Assembly: GCA_012730045.1 (NCBI GenBank)
Contig: JAAYBR010000100.1
Location: 1-34,099 of the forward strand
Length of the DNA: 34,099 nt
Direction: 5' to 3'
Source of the DNA: Candidatus Hydrogenedentota bacterium
Lineage (GTDB): Bacteria; Hydrogenedentota; Hydrogenedentia; Hydrogenedentales; CAITNO01
The translations under genes and the position numbers were made by a program. The notes under the pieces were generated by a model. The model saw nothing but the letters and a program-made list of their open reading frames with translations. It made no database searches and was not told the DNA's origin. Shown here piece by piece: positions 23,446 to 33,600 of the stretch. Numbering within the stretch: position 1 is the stretch's first letter; each line of letters begins with the position of its first letter.

Positions 23446-24123
23446 TCAGACTCCTTGTTTGTCCGCCGTCCCGGCCGCAGCCTCTTTGGGCGTGCCCAGC
23501 ATGCTGCACTGGCCGTTCAGCGCCGCGCCTTCTTCCATCACCAGAACGCCCGCCCGCACATCGCCGTTGACAACGCACCCGGTCCCCAGCCGCAGCCTTC
23601 CGGCCACGGACACGCCGCCGGTGACGCATCCAAGGATGTCCACGCTGCCGCCTGCGTATATGTCCGCGTTGATCCGGCCCGTCGCGCCGACGGCGAGGTT
23701 CCCGGAGCATTTCACCGGGCCTTCCACCGTGCCGTCCACATGGCCCGACCCCGCGGACACGGCGCCTGTCAACGAGGCGGACTTGAACAGCGTCAGCTCC
23801 CCTTTCAGGGTGATGTCGCCTTCGACGCGCCCCGCGATCTCCGCGTCGCCCGCCGTTTCCAGCGATCCGCTGACCACCGCGCCCACCGGGATAACCATCC
23901 GGGCGTGTGCGGCATTCCGGCCCCGGCGGGCGCCCGGGTCCGAAGGACGCGGATGCGCCTCCTGCGGGGTCTGCCGGAGCGGCGCGGTGTTCCGCGCCCC
24001 GCCCCGGCCCTCCTGGACCGCGCGGTCAAACCAGCCCGCAATCCTTCCAAAGACGCCCGGCTTCCTGTCGGGTCCGCCGTTGCCGTTTCCCGGCGCCTGG
24101 GGGGTCTGCTCTTCGCTGGACAT
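23446..24123 (-). CDS. Bactofilin-family polymer-forming protein
   Basis: A 225-residue protein. The N-terminal ~75 residues are disordered-looking and Gly/Pro/Arg rich. From ~80 to 205 runs the bactofilin beta-helix: VIPVGAVVSGSLETAGDAEI, AGRVEGDITLKGELTL, and repeats such as GHVDGTVEGPVKCSGNLAVG and GRINADIYAGGSVDILGCVT with short Gly-turns. Bactofilins polymerise without nucleotide and scaffold wall enzymes or stalks. It is first in a minus-strand operon with a membrane peptidase (an arrangement in line with bactofilin-peptidase pairs elsewhere) and an exported protein. I choose ATG 24123; a longer frame exists upstream but lacks conserved content. Confidence 0.88.
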   Translation of the reverse strand: MSSEEQTPQAPGNGNGGPDRKPGVFGRIAGWFDRAVQEGRGGARNTAPLRQTPQEAHPRPSDPGARRGRNAAHARMVIPVGAVVSGSLETAGDAEIAGRVEGDITLKGELTLFKSASLTGAVSAGSGHVDGTVEGPVKCSGNLAVGATGRINADIYAGGSVDILGCVTGGVSVAGRLRLGTGCVVNGDVRAGVLVMEEGAALNGQCSMLGTPKEAAAGTADKQGV

Positions 24124-24337
24124 GGATTCAGCCCTCAATGGGTGCGCGCCGCTTCGTCCGGGCCGCCGCATGGGGCACCCCCCATGCGGGCCGTTGCGGC
24201 TTGTCTGCCCGCAAGTGTAGCCATTTCGGCGCGGTGTTATCAAAAGCCCCGGCGCGCCCGGGCGGAATGGAACGTTCTCCGGCCGGTGTTGAATAAAACA
24301 TGTGCTGAAGAGGACGCAACAAAGAAGGAGCGGAAAC

Positions 24338-24955
24338 ATGCGAAGAAAATACAGGGTGGTTGTCCCGCTGGTGGTGTGCGCGCTTGCCGGCGGAGCGGTT
24401 GTGCTGGGAGCCCTGCACGGCGGGGTGGTGCTGGCCGCCGTGGAGATTGGCCAGGCGGTGCCCGGTTTTGAGCTGCCCGATGTGAACGGCAAAACGCGGA
24501 AACTGGCTGATTTCGAGGGGAAAATCGTGGTACTGGAGTTCTGTTCGATAGAGTGCCCGTTCTCGCGCGGAGCGGATCCGCACCTTTCCGCCCTGGCGCA
24601 GCGCTACGCGCCCCAGGGGGTGGTGGTGATAGGCATTGACTCCCACAAGAGCACCACCCCGGAGCAGATACGGAAGTATGCGCGGGAGAAGGGGAAGACG
24701 TATCCCATTCTCAAGGACGCGGGAAACGCCTACGCGGACGTGCTCGGCGCCAAGGTGACCCCTGAGGTGTTTGTCCTGGGCAAGGACGGCAAACTGGCGT
24801 ATCACGGTGCCTTTGACGACCGGAAGGCCCCTGAAGAGAAGGGGGAAACCCCGTATGTGGAGAATGCCGTCAAGGCACTGCTTGAGGGCAGGCCTGTGGA
24901 GCCCGCCACCGTCAAGGCGTGGGGCTGCGGCATCAAGCGGGTGGAGAAACCCTGA
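24338..24955 (+). CDS. PRX-like redoxin (thioredoxin fold)
   Basis: A 205-residue exported or membrane-anchored redoxin. Residues ~7-33 form a signal anchor (VVVPLVVCALAGGAVVLGAL). The fold starts GQAVPGFELPDVNGKTRKLA, followed by the site EFCSIECPFSRG (C69 and C73), VVVIGIDSHKS, TPEVFVLGKDGKLAYHGAFD and the C-terminal WGCGIKR. The CPF Cys and the late GCxxK motif match the PRX_like1 group, which is thought to reduce peroxides or thiols outside the cytosol. AAGGAG lies 7 nt before the ATG. The next gene starts 2 nt after its stop, so both are one unit. Confidence 0.87.
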   Translation: MRRKYRVVVPLVVCALAGGAVVLGALHGGVVLAAVEIGQAVPGFELPDVNGKTRKLADFEGKIVVLEFCSIECPFSRGADPHLSALAQRYAPQGVVVIGIDSHKSTTPEQIRKYAREKGKTYPILKDAGNAYADVLGAKVTPEVFVLGKDGKLAYHGAFDDRKAPEEKGETPYVENAVKALLEGRPVEPATVKAWGCGIKRVEKP

Positions 24956-24957
24956 CG

Positions 24958-25530
24958 GTGTCTGAAAAACGGTCCAACGGTGCGGGGCGCGGAATGCCTG
25001 CCGGTATTCCGCGCCTCCCCCTGTCTCTGGCGGCCTGCGTTCTGCTGTCCGCCTGCGGCGTGCAGAATACCCCTCCCGCCATGCAGTCTCCCCCGGCTGC
25101 GATGGAGAAGGCCGTTGTCTCCCCCATTTCCGGCGATGGCATCGTCCGGTGGCTGAAGGAAACCCGGGGAAAGGCGGCTGTGGTGAACCTTTGGGCCACC
25201 TGGTGCCCCCCCTGCGTGGCCGAGATGCCGGAGCTCAACGACTTTCACAAAACGGCGGACCCCGCCCGGGTGGCCCTGCTGGCGGTCTCCGTGGACGACT
25301 CCTCCCGGTTGGCTTCCACCGTGGTTCCTTTTGTGGAAAAGCACGGAATCGTCTTTCCGGTCCGTGTGCTGGAGGACACCTCCCCGGACGCGTTGGGAGC
25401 CGCGCTGGGCATTGACTTCTCGGGGGCTGTGCCGGTCACGCTGCTGTATTCCGCAACGGGAGAGCTGGTGAAGATGTGGGACGGTGAGGTGACGGCGCGG
25501 GAACTGCGGGAGGCGCTGGGAGGCGCGTAA
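24958..25530 (+). CDS. TlpA-like thioredoxin lipoprotein
   Basis: A 190-residue lipoprotein with a TlpA/ResA-type redoxin domain. The lipobox is LLSAC with Cys33. The active site is WATWCPPCVAEMP (C83-C86), followed by VALLAVSVDD, the cis-Pro region GAVPVTLLYSATGELV and a C-terminal helix. The function is thiol reduction in the envelope, for example of apocytochromes or the PRX-like neighbour. I choose the GTG at 24958, just after the upstream stop; an ATG at 24994 would give a shorter signal with fewer basic residues and is the alternative. Confidence 0.88.
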   Translation: MSEKRSNGAGRGMPAGIPRLPLSLAACVLLSACGVQNTPPAMQSPPAAMEKAVVSPISGDGIVRWLKETRGKAAVVNLWATWCPPCVAEMPELNDFHKTADPARVALLAVSVDDSSRLASTVVPFVEKHGIVFPVRVLEDTSPDALGAALGIDFSGAVPVTLLYSATGELVKMWDGEVTARELREALGGA

Positions 25531-25596
25531 CGGCGGTTTTTGTCGCTATTTGACCGTCGTCTCCCGCTGAGGAAGGGCGGTTTCCGAAATTAACCC

Positions 25597-25625
25597 TTGA
25601 CATGGCGCACCGTTTGAAGTAATCT
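25597..25625 (+). promoter_or_regulatory. Predicted promoter of the small ORF at 25692
   Basis: A perfect TTGACA (25597-25602) and TAATCT (25620-25625) with a 17-nt spacer. The -10 is weak (3 of 6 to consensus), but the region is AT-rich and lies 67 nt before a GTG with a GGAGGG site. No terminator is evident after the TlpA-like gene. Confidence 0.4.
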
Positions 25626-25691
25626 ATTTACAAATCCGCCGTTTGTGCGGTTTTCAAGTGAACGTTCAAAGGAACTTTGGAGGGTCTTCTC

Positions 25692-25886
25692 GTGAGACAT
25701 GTGACGGCTGTTACCCGGCGAAGGAACGTGGCCAAGGCGACGGCGCTTGAGGACACCATTTGCGCGGTGAGCGCGGTTATCAGCGCGCTGCTCGGTTTCT
25801 TCGGCGGGAGTTCGCCCCTGCTGCTGTTCGTTGAGGACAAGTGCGCCATTCCGACGCCGGGCACCGGGTCGGACACGGCCAGCTAG
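25692..25886 (+). CDS. Small hypothetical protein with one hydrophobic segment
   Basis: A 64-residue ORF starting at GTG. GGAGGG lies 7 nt upstream and a TTGACA promoter before that. The N-terminus is basic (VRHVTAVTRRRNVAKATALE), then a hydrophobic segment ICAVSAVISALLGFFGG, then PLLLFVEDKCAIPTPGTGSD to the end. It has two Cys. The layout (basic head, hydrophobic stretch, short tail) suits a small membrane or exported peptide. I recognise no family. It stands alone between the redoxin pair and the LRR lipoprotein. Confidence 0.55.
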   Translation: MRHVTAVTRRRNVAKATALEDTICAVSAVISALLGFFGGSSPLLLFVEDKCAIPTPGTGSDTAS

Positions 25887-26058
25887 GGGTACGAAAACAG
25901 GCAGGGATGCCGTTTTTCGCGGCTTGAAAGCGGGACCGTCCCGTTTCTGCTGGTGAAACTTGGAAAAAGAGTGTACTATCTAGTCTGCGAGGCCGGAGGC
26001 GGTCCCCGGGATGGGCTGCCGCGCCGGGTGGACAGAAACTCAAGGTGAGCGTATGGAA

Positions 26059-26694
26059 ATGTCAACGGCGAGTCGTAAGGTTCTGACCGCGTGCGTGGCG
26101 CTCTTTGTGCTGGCGGCTGTGACCGGGTGTGATGTGATCAGCCCCGTCTACATGCCCGACAAGGCGCTGTCCAAGGTGGTGCGCGCCGCAGTGGGCAAGC
26201 CGCTGGGGGTGGTGACGCGCGCGGACATGGCCAAGCTCAAGGAACTCCAGGCTGCCGGGATGGGCGTTGTTGACCTGCAGGGGCTCCAATACTGCGAGTC
26301 GCTGTCCGTGCTCAATCTGAGCGGCAACGCCGTGGTGAGTCTGGCCCCTCTGGCGGGCCTGCGGAATCTTGCCCGGGTGAACCTCAGCGACAACCAGCTG
26401 GGCAGCGTTGAGGCGCTGTCCGGGTGGTTCTATCTCGAGGAGCTTCAACTCTACGGCGAGCAGAACCTGATCTGGGACTGGCGTCCGCTGCTGGCGAACG
26501 TGCAGGCCGGCGGGCTGGGCGCGGGGAACATCCTCGTGCTGCCCACGGCGACCACGCTGGACTCGAACAGCAACCCCCTTCCCGGATTTGCCGAGGCGCA
26601 GAAAGCCCTGATTGAGCAGGATGTCAAGGTTACCTACGGCGCCCCGGGCGAGACGACGGATGGCACGACGGACGAAACGCAGACCGGGTCCTGA
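26059..26694 (+). CDS. Leucine-rich-repeat lipoprotein
   Basis: A 211-residue lipoprotein. The lipobox is AVTGC with Cys24. After an N-terminal cap (YMPDKALSKVVRAAVGK and ADMAKLKELQAAG), about four internalin-like LRRs follow: GVVDLQGLQYCESLSVLNLS, GNAVVSLAPLAGLRNLARVN, LSDNQLGSVEALSGWFYLEE and LQLYGEQNLIWDWRPLLANV. The C-terminal tail is Thr/Asp/Glu rich. LRR proteins act in binding; the partner is unknown. I choose ATG 26059 because AAGGTGAG then has a 9-nt spacing; ATG 26053 would have 3. TACTAT at 25974-25979 may be the -10 box, with a poor -35. VWA lipoproteins follow on the same strand. Confidence 0.85.
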   Translation: MSTASRKVLTACVALFVLAAVTGCDVISPVYMPDKALSKVVRAAVGKPLGVVTRADMAKLKELQAAGMGVVDLQGLQYCESLSVLNLSGNAVVSLAPLAGLRNLARVNLSDNQLGSVEALSGWFYLEELQLYGEQNLIWDWRPLLANVQAGGLGAGNILVLPTATTLDSNSNPLPGFAEAQKALIEQDVKVTYGAPGETTDGTTDETQTGS

Positions 26695-26787
26695 CGGCAT
26701 GCCGGGTGTTTCCTGGAGAGTCCCGAGGGCGGGTCGTTGCAAGCGGCGGATGCCGGCGGGCGGCGTCAACTTTTAAGGTGTAGCACA

Positions 26788-29700
26788 ATGAGCATGGCCA
26801 TGCCTCGGTGGTGCGCGGTTGTCTTTGTGGGGGCCGCGCTGCTGGCGCTCGGGGGGTGCGGGAACAATGTGGACCTCAAGGTGGAACCCGGGGCGCTCGC
26901 CTTTGGCACCGACCGGTCCGAGGTCTTCTTCACCCTGCTGAATGACGGCGTCTTTGCCGCGGAGTGGACGCTGGAGGAGGTGGTCCGGGAGAGCCAGGAG
27001 GCCGAATGGCAGCCGGCCGACGTGGCCTGGTTTGCGGCGGACAGCGCCGGGGGCAGGCTCAGGCGGGACGAGTCGGCGCGGGTTTCCCTGACCGCGAACC
27101 GGGCACTGGTCGGCGCCGGCACCTACAGCAACACCGGCGTGCGGATCACCTCGGGCAAGTTTGTCCAGGTGCTGCCCGTGTCCATCATCGTCGAGGCGTC
27201 CCTTCGGGTGTTGCCCGCGCGGATCGCCCTGACCCCCGGCAGCACGGGGGCGCGTTTCACGGTTTTCAACGTCGGCAACCAGCAGCTCTCGTGGTCTTTG
27301 ATGTATTTGGGGTCCAGCACGGTTCCTGGGGATGCCGTGGCCCTGCCATCGGACATCGTGGCCACCCCGGCCGCGGGGGACATCAGCGCGGGCGATCTGG
27401 CCCAGGTCGAAATCGCCTGGACAACGGAACGCGCCGACTTTAACCTGCTGGTGGACTCCGCCGGCGGGCAGGCCGTGGTGCGCATCGTGTTCGGAGAGCC
27501 GCTGCCGGGGCTGGAAGTCACGCCGGAAGTGCTGACGCTGTACTATGACCCGTCCGGGGAGGGGGAGCAGCCCGCCTCCAAACTCACCATTGAAAACACC
27601 GGCACGGTCGCCCGCAGCTGGACCATTTCGGCGGCGGACCTGATGAACCCCGCCGCCGCGCCCGCCATCGCCGCCGCGCCCAACCAGGGGGCGACGCTTC
27701 CCGGGGAGACGCAGGAAGTCACGGTGCGGGTCACGGACCCCGAGCTGATCCTGTCCGGATCGGGCAACTACGAGCTCCAGATGCGTTCCGGCGAGGAGGG
27801 GTTCCTTGCCGTTCCGCTGGTGCTTGAGATCGTGTCCCTTCCCGACATCGCCGTTTCCGATCCGCCGAACCCGGAGTCGGGGCGGCCGGAAGTGACGTTC
27901 ATGGACGTTTTGGACTTCGGCCGGGAACAGGTGGTGGGCGAGTTCTGGGTGGCCAACATCGGGCCGGTCGGGTCCGACCTTTTCTTCAAAGTCGTGTCCG
28001 ACGATGACACGTCCGCCGCGCCGCTGATCACGAGCATCACGCCGCGGCAGGGGGACACCAACCAGCGCCCCGGGACGGATTTCTTCCGGGACAACACGTC
28101 CAACACGCTCATAGACGGCACCCCCGTTTATGTGACGGTGGACCGCTCCGTGATGACGGAGGACGTGGAGTACCGGAAGGTCACGGTGGAGGCGTGGAAC
28201 CAGGACTACACCCAGCGGCTGGACTCGGTGGAGCCCTATGAGCTTTCCGTGCGTGTGGAACGCCCGCCACTTACCGTGGAGGGCGCCACCAACCGGAGCC
28301 GTCCGCCGTTCCTCAACCGCTTTGTGTTCCTGCTCCGCGACACGACGAGCCGGGTCATCCCCACCCGCACGCCGGAGGACCTCGCGCGGCTCAGCTTCGA
28401 TGTCGCGGAGGATGGTGTCTACATTGACTGGAACGAGGCCACCAAGAGCATCACGGGGCCGGAGAGCCTGCGCACCAACATGGTCCTGATGCTGGACTAC
28501 ACCGGGAGCATGTATTACGCCGGAACGACCGACCCGGCCAACCCGCTCGCGCCCGGCGAGGCGATCGCGCAGGTCAAGACGGCGGCCCTTCGGTTCATTG
28601 ACGACCTGCCCCCGGGCACCCGCCTGGCCATCATGTACCACAGCGACCGGCAGCAGCAGGACCGGTTCATCTTCCCGTTCAGCACGGACAAGACGGCTCT
28701 GAAGAACGCCCTGGCGGCGTTTCATCTCTCCCCGGCGCTGCACGGCACGTCCACCGTGTGGGACGCGGTGGAGGAGGCCGTGCTGCGGGTGGCCCTCGAG
28801 GATCCCGGCGATGTGCTGGCCTTCGACGATGCGGACGTGCGCGCCGTGGTTTTCCTTACCGACGGGCGCGACAATTCCTCGCTGTCCGACGCGTCCTCCG
28901 TGTCCACCCTGGCACAGGATCTGCGCGTGCGCCTGTATCCCGTCTCCTACGCCCCCAGTTCACCCGTGGAGACCACGGACATGATTGTTGCGGCCGGGGA
29001 GACCGGCGGGCACCACTATGGCGGCGGCAACGTGCGCGCCTTGAACGCGCTGCTTGGGAACCAGCGTTCCCTCACTCTGGACCCGGCGGAGAGCACCTCC
29101 GCAGACCAGGTGGCCTTCCTCGTGTCGAACACGGGCACCGCCAATCTTTCCTGGAGCGCCGCCCAGGCGGAAACGAAACCCTGGATCGTGTCGCTCACCC
29201 CCGAGGCGGGCATTGTCCCCCCCGGCGGGAGCACCCGTGTGACCGTGACGGTGAATCCGGCCCTCGCGGGCGCGCCGCCGCTGAACAGCGTTCGGGGCGC
29301 GCTGAACGTGGACTCCAACGACGGCGCCGCCACGGTCGAGGTGCTGATGACCCTGACCGAGGACAATTCGGCGCTGCGGGGCCTCACCGCCGCACTGATG
29401 GACGAGCCCGGAACCATACTGGGCGAGCTTCGGAACCAGGTTGTCCTCGCCTATGTCAGCCCGCGCCAAGCCCCCGGAACGTACACCATCCGGGTGAAGT
29501 ATGAGCAGCCCAACGGCGAGTCTGTCACGGGCTTCTTCGAGAAGGACGGCGTCTTCACATCCGGCGATGTGCGCGCCGGGCAGCTCTCCCTGACCACGGC
29601 GGGCATTGTGGAGGACCTGGACGCGGCGGACCTGGCGTCCGCAGTCCGGGCGGAGGCCTATCTGCGCGCCGACTACGTGCCGCGCGGCGTCAGCCAGTTC

Positions 29701-30579
29701 CGATTCCGCTTCCTTCCGTCGTTCCCGGTGGATGCGCCGGCCGCCGCGCGTGCGGCCTTTGCCGCGACGGCGGTGCTGGACGCCGACCTCGCGCCCGGCG
29801 GGCTGCTCGCCTCGGGCAGCCAGACCTCGTCCTGGCGCCTGGTCCGGGAGCGCGACCAGATTTACACCCTGCTGACTGAGCAGGAGAACTGCCTGCCCTA
29901 TGCGTCCTTCGGCAACCTGCTCCGCATCCGGATCACGGGCATAAAGGGGTATGTGGACGCCTGCGAGGCGGCCGGCGTTGAGCCGCGCATCCTCCTGGGC
30001 ATGCGCGCGGAAAACCAGATTTACGTCCGTCCCGCCGGGCCGGGAAGGCCCAGCGAGAGCATCTACTTCCTGTATCCAACGGGTCCGCTGTCGCCCAGCC
30101 GGCCGCTGGAGATCGGGGGATACTCCGACACCGCCTCGCCCGCGCGCACCATGCTTGACCTGTTCTCCACGTATCTGGATCCCGAAGCGCCGAACGCCTG
30201 GGACATGGACGAGGACGGACTGCCCGACTTTCAGGATCCGGCGATTGACGACGACGGTTTGCCCGGCCCGCTGACGTTCCCGGCGCAGCTTGACTTGACG
30301 CTGGCTCCGGCGACGGTAAGCCTGATCAACGGGCGGCTGGACACGTTCTCCTGGACTGCGGAGCTCGTGCCGGAGGCCCCTGTGGCGGCGCTGCTGGAGG
30401 GCCGCTTCACCCTGGACTTCTCGGGGGCTGCGACGAGTGTGGCGCCCGGAGAGTCCACGTCGTTCACCGTGGATGTGGACCGGACAGGGCTGCCCAGCGG
30501 CCTTTATGAGGCCACGCTGCTGATCCAGACCGATGTCTTCCAGACGGAGCAGGTGAGGGTCGTTTTCCGCATCTCCTGA
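26788..30579 (+). CDS. Large VWA lipoprotein with Ig-like (BACON/ASH-type) repeats
   Basis: A 1263-residue lipoprotein. The lipobox is LALGGC with Cys24. Four Ig-like modules, each with a (L/V)xVxPxxLxFG-type strand, precede the VWA; a NRFVFLLRD segment then leads into it (~565-760). The MIDAS-like site is DYTGSM, with the later T and D in GTSTVWD and FLTDGRD. A further Ig-like module (LTLDPAESTSADQVAFLVSN), a domain with NQVVLAYVSPRQAPGTYTIR, a DMDEDGLPDFQDPAIDDDG Ca-type loop (~1139-1156) and a final Ig-like module follow. The MIDAS suggests divalent-metal-dependent adhesion or binding. AAGGTG lies about 8 nt before the ATG at 26788. Its neighbour at 30626 has the same architecture. Confidence 0.9.
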   Translation: MSMAMPRWCAVVFVGAALLALGGCGNNVDLKVEPGALAFGTDRSEVFFTLLNDGVFAAEWTLEEVVRESQEAEWQPADVAWFAADSAGGRLRRDESARVSLTANRALVGAGTYSNTGVRITSGKFVQVLPVSIIVEASLRVLPARIALTPGSTGARFTVFNVGNQQLSWSLMYLGSSTVPGDAVALPSDIVATPAAGDISAGDLAQVEIAWTTERADFNLLVDSAGGQAVVRIVFGEPLPGLEVTPEVLTLYYDPSGEGEQPASKLTIENTGTVARSWTISAADLMNPAAAPAIAAAPNQGATLPGETQEVTVRVTDPELILSGSGNYELQMRSGEEGFLAVPLVLEIVSLPDIAVSDPPNPESGRPEVTFMDVLDFGREQVVGEFWVANIGPVGSDLFFKVVSDDDTSAAPLITSITPRQGDTNQRPGTDFFRDNTSNTLIDGTPVYVTVDRSVMTEDVEYRKVTVEAWNQDYTQRLDSVEPYELSVRVERPPLTVEGATNRSRPPFLNRFVFLLRDTTSRVIPTRTPEDLARLSFDVAEDGVYIDWNEATKSITGPESLRTNMVLMLDYTGSMYYAGTTDPANPLAPGEAIAQVKTAALRFIDDLPPGTRLAIMYHSDRQQQDRFIFPFSTDKTALKNALAAFHLSPALHGTSTVWDAVEEAVLRVALEDPGDVLAFDDADVRAVVFLTDGRDNSSLSDASSVSTLAQDLRVRLYPVSYAPSSPVETTDMIVAAGETGGHHYGGGNVRALNALLGNQRSLTLDPAESTSADQVAFLVSNTGTANLSWSAAQAETKPWIVSLTPEAGIVPPGGSTRVTVTVNPALAGAPPLNSVRGALNVDSNDGAATVEVLMTLTEDNSALRGLTAALMDEPGTILGELRNQVVLAYVSPRQAPGTYTIRVKYEQPNGESVTGFFEKDGVFTSGDVRAGQLSLTTAGIVEDLDAADLASAVRAEAYLRADYVPRGVSQFRFRFLPSFPVDAPAAARAAFAATAVLDADLAPGGLLASGSQTSSWRLVRERDQIYTLLTEQENCLPYASFGNLLRIRITGIKGYVDACEAAGVEPRILLGMRAENQIYVRPAGPGRPSESIYFLYPTGPLSPSRPLEIGGYSDTASPARTMLDLFSTYLDPEAPNAWDMDEDGLPDFQDPAIDDDGLPGPLTFPAQLDLTLAPATVSLINGRLDTFSWTAELVPEAPVAALLEGRFTLDFSGAATSVAPGESTSFTVDVDRTGLPSGLYEATLLIQTDVFQTEQVRVVFRIS

Positions 30580-30625
30580 CAATAGACCGCCCGGCGGCCC
30601 CGGCCGCGGGATAAGGACGCCGCAT

Positions 30626-33600
30626 ATGTTTAGAGCAACGCGTTGCATGATCATGGTGGGCTTGGCGGCCGCCGCCGCACTGGGCGCCGGCTGCACATGG
30701 CGCCCGGTTCTGAGCGTCACCCCCGTGACGGTGGCCCTGGGCAACGGAGTTAGCGACGGCACCTTCCGCGTGGCCAACACGGGCGGCGGCGCCCTGCGGG
30801 TCACGGTGTCCGAAGACCTTCCCTGGGTCGCGCTGCGCGCCCCCTCGGGCGAGACCGTCTCCCCCTACACGGCCACCGTGCGCCAGGACGTGCTGGTGCT
30901 TCAGGTGGTTCTTGTCGAAGACGGGATTCCCGAAGGTGAACTGGAGGTCCGCGGGGAAATCCGCATCAGTTCCAACGCCGGCGAGGAGACCGTGATTGTT
31001 TCCGCGCGCCGCGAGACGGAGGCGGTGCTCAATGTGACGCCCGAAACCCTCGATTTTGGCCTCAACGCCCTGGAGCAGACCGTCACGGTGACCAACCGGG
31101 GATCGGCGGCGTTGAACTGGACCCTGGGCATCCCCGCCAACCAGGTCTGGCTAGGCGCCACGCCGGTGGCGGGCACCCTGGCGTTCGGAGAGCGCGCGGA
31201 GGTCACTGTCCGGGTGAACCGGGGCAATCTGGCCGCCAGCGCGGAACCCTACAGCGCCCCCCTGCAATTCGTTTCGAACGGCGGCAACGCCCAGGTGACG
31301 GCCACCATGCAGGTGCCCACCTTCTCGGTGTCCCCGCCCGCGCTCGACTTTGGCGCCCTCAGCGAGAACACCACGCGCACGCAGGGGATTGTCGTGCAGA
31401 ACCGCAGCGCGGGTCCGATTCCCCTGCAGATCAGCGCGGTCACCACCGACGGGGCCGGCTGGCTCGCCGTGGGGGACACGGCGCCCGTGCTGCCCGCCTC
31501 AACATCCCTCCAGGTGCCGGTGTCGGCGTCCAGCGCGGGCCTGCAGCCCGGAACCTACACCGGCACAATCCGGGTGGCCGCCCCCTCTCTTGACTTCTCG
31601 CTTGAGATTGCGGTCTCCGCCCTGGTGCAGGCTTTCCGGCTGGCCCCCGTCTCCGTGGATTTCGGCACCATCACCGAGCCCGCCACCCGGACGGTCACGG
31701 TGGAGAATCTGGGCCAGTCCCCGCTGGACTGGTCCGCCTCGATTCCCCCAGTGGCTGCCGGATGGCTTGCGGCAGACCCGGCCTCCGGGACGGTGCCCGG
31801 AGCGGGCACCGTCACCCTCACGCTGACCGCGACCCCCGGCGCCGTGGCTTCCGGCAGTTACACCGCGGCGGTGTCGGTGGATGTCGCGGGGGTGGTGACG
31901 CAGGTCGCCGCCGCAATGACGCGGCCCAAGCCCGCGGAACTGAAGGTTTCCCCCAGTGAGGTGGACTTCGGGGTGTCGGGCACCGAGGTCACCGTCGGGA
32001 TATGGAACGAGGGCATAGGCACCATCACTTGGGGGATTGACACCACGGCCTTCCCCGCGTGGCTGAGCCTGGCGCCCGTGGACGGCGCCGGACAGGCGGG
32101 GGGCACGGTGTCTGGAGACCTGACCGACACGGTGACCCTCCGGGTGGACCGCACCCTGGCCCCCGAGGGGCAGGACATTTTCGAGCACGCCTTCCAGGTG
32201 ACCGCGGCGGGCGACTCCACCACGGCGGTCCCCGTGGTCGTCCGCGCCTCGGCGCCGAAGCTTCCCGAGTTTGCCGTCGTGGGTGAGGGCGTGGATGTGA
32301 ACAACATCCCGTTCCTGCTGTTCGACATTCAGGAGACGACGCAGACCTTTGTCATCCAGAACACGGGCTACGGGCGGCTTTCGTGGCGGGTGGACGAGAA
32401 CCAGACCATTCCCAACTGGGTCACCTCCATCTCGCCGCTCCAGGGGGAAGTGGAGCCCGGGCGGCAGGCAACCATCACGGTCACCGTCAACCGGGAGGGC
32501 CTCCCGCGGACCGGCGCCGTGTACGCCCTGCAGCTCGCGTCGAACGACCCGGCGCGGCCCCTCGCGCTGCTTGAGCTTCAGGTGAGGGTCCCCTACACCA
32601 TCACGATTGGCGTCAAGCCCGAGTCCATTGCGTTTGGCCGCTTTGCGAACACGGCCATCGTCGAGGTGTGCAACCAGGGCGATCCGGGCGAATACCTGAA
32701 CTTCCAGATCGTCTCCAACCAGCCAGACTGGCTTTTCGTGGACCCGGGTTTTGGACGCAGTCTGGGGAGTCCCGCGGGCATTCCCAAGGACTGGCGCCCC
32801 ATCAGCGTGGCCATTGACCGCTCCAAAATACCCGGCACCGGCGCCTCGGCCAAGCTCACCGTCTCGGCGACCGAAGTGCCCACGGACGCCATTCCCCCGG
32901 AGCCGGTGGAAATCACGGTTTCGGTGGACCTGGCCCCGCTGACGATACAGGGCGCGGTGCCCACGCTGCGTTGCCCGTCTCTGATCCGGGCCAATTTCCT
33001 GCTGCGCGACTCGGCCTACACCATTTTTCCGAAGCTTCTCGACGATCCAGCAGACGCGCTGTTCCACTACGACCTTGCCAATGTGGACGCGGTGGTCCTT
33101 GAGGACTCGCTTCCCCTGGACCTGGACGAGACAGAGGTCTACGTCCGCAAGAATGAGGGGCTCCGGTTCACGGTTCTCATCATGATGGACTTTTCGGGCA
33201 GCATGAAGGCCGCCGCAGAGAAGCTCGTGGAGGACGGAGACCTTCCCGGGGGCCTTGCCGATCCCCTGCTCGAGCTGTACCGGCGGACCATCGGCCCGCT
33301 TATCGCGGCGTTGCCGGGCCACTACCGGGTGGCCCTGGGCGTCTTCAGCGAGCGCGACCAGTCCCAGCCGCTGCGCCTGATCTACGGCGCGGACGCCGCC
33401 AACCCGGGGCTGGCCAACGAGCCGTTTGTCAAGAACAAGGATGTGCTGCAGTACCGGCTGGACACGATCACCGTGGTGGACAACGGGGCGACGGCGCTGC
33501 TGCCGGCGATCACTTCGGCGGCCTCCACCCTGTTCCTGCTCGACAGCGACGAGATTCTGGTGCCCTTTGACGCGTCCGAGGAATATGTTGCGGTCGCCGT

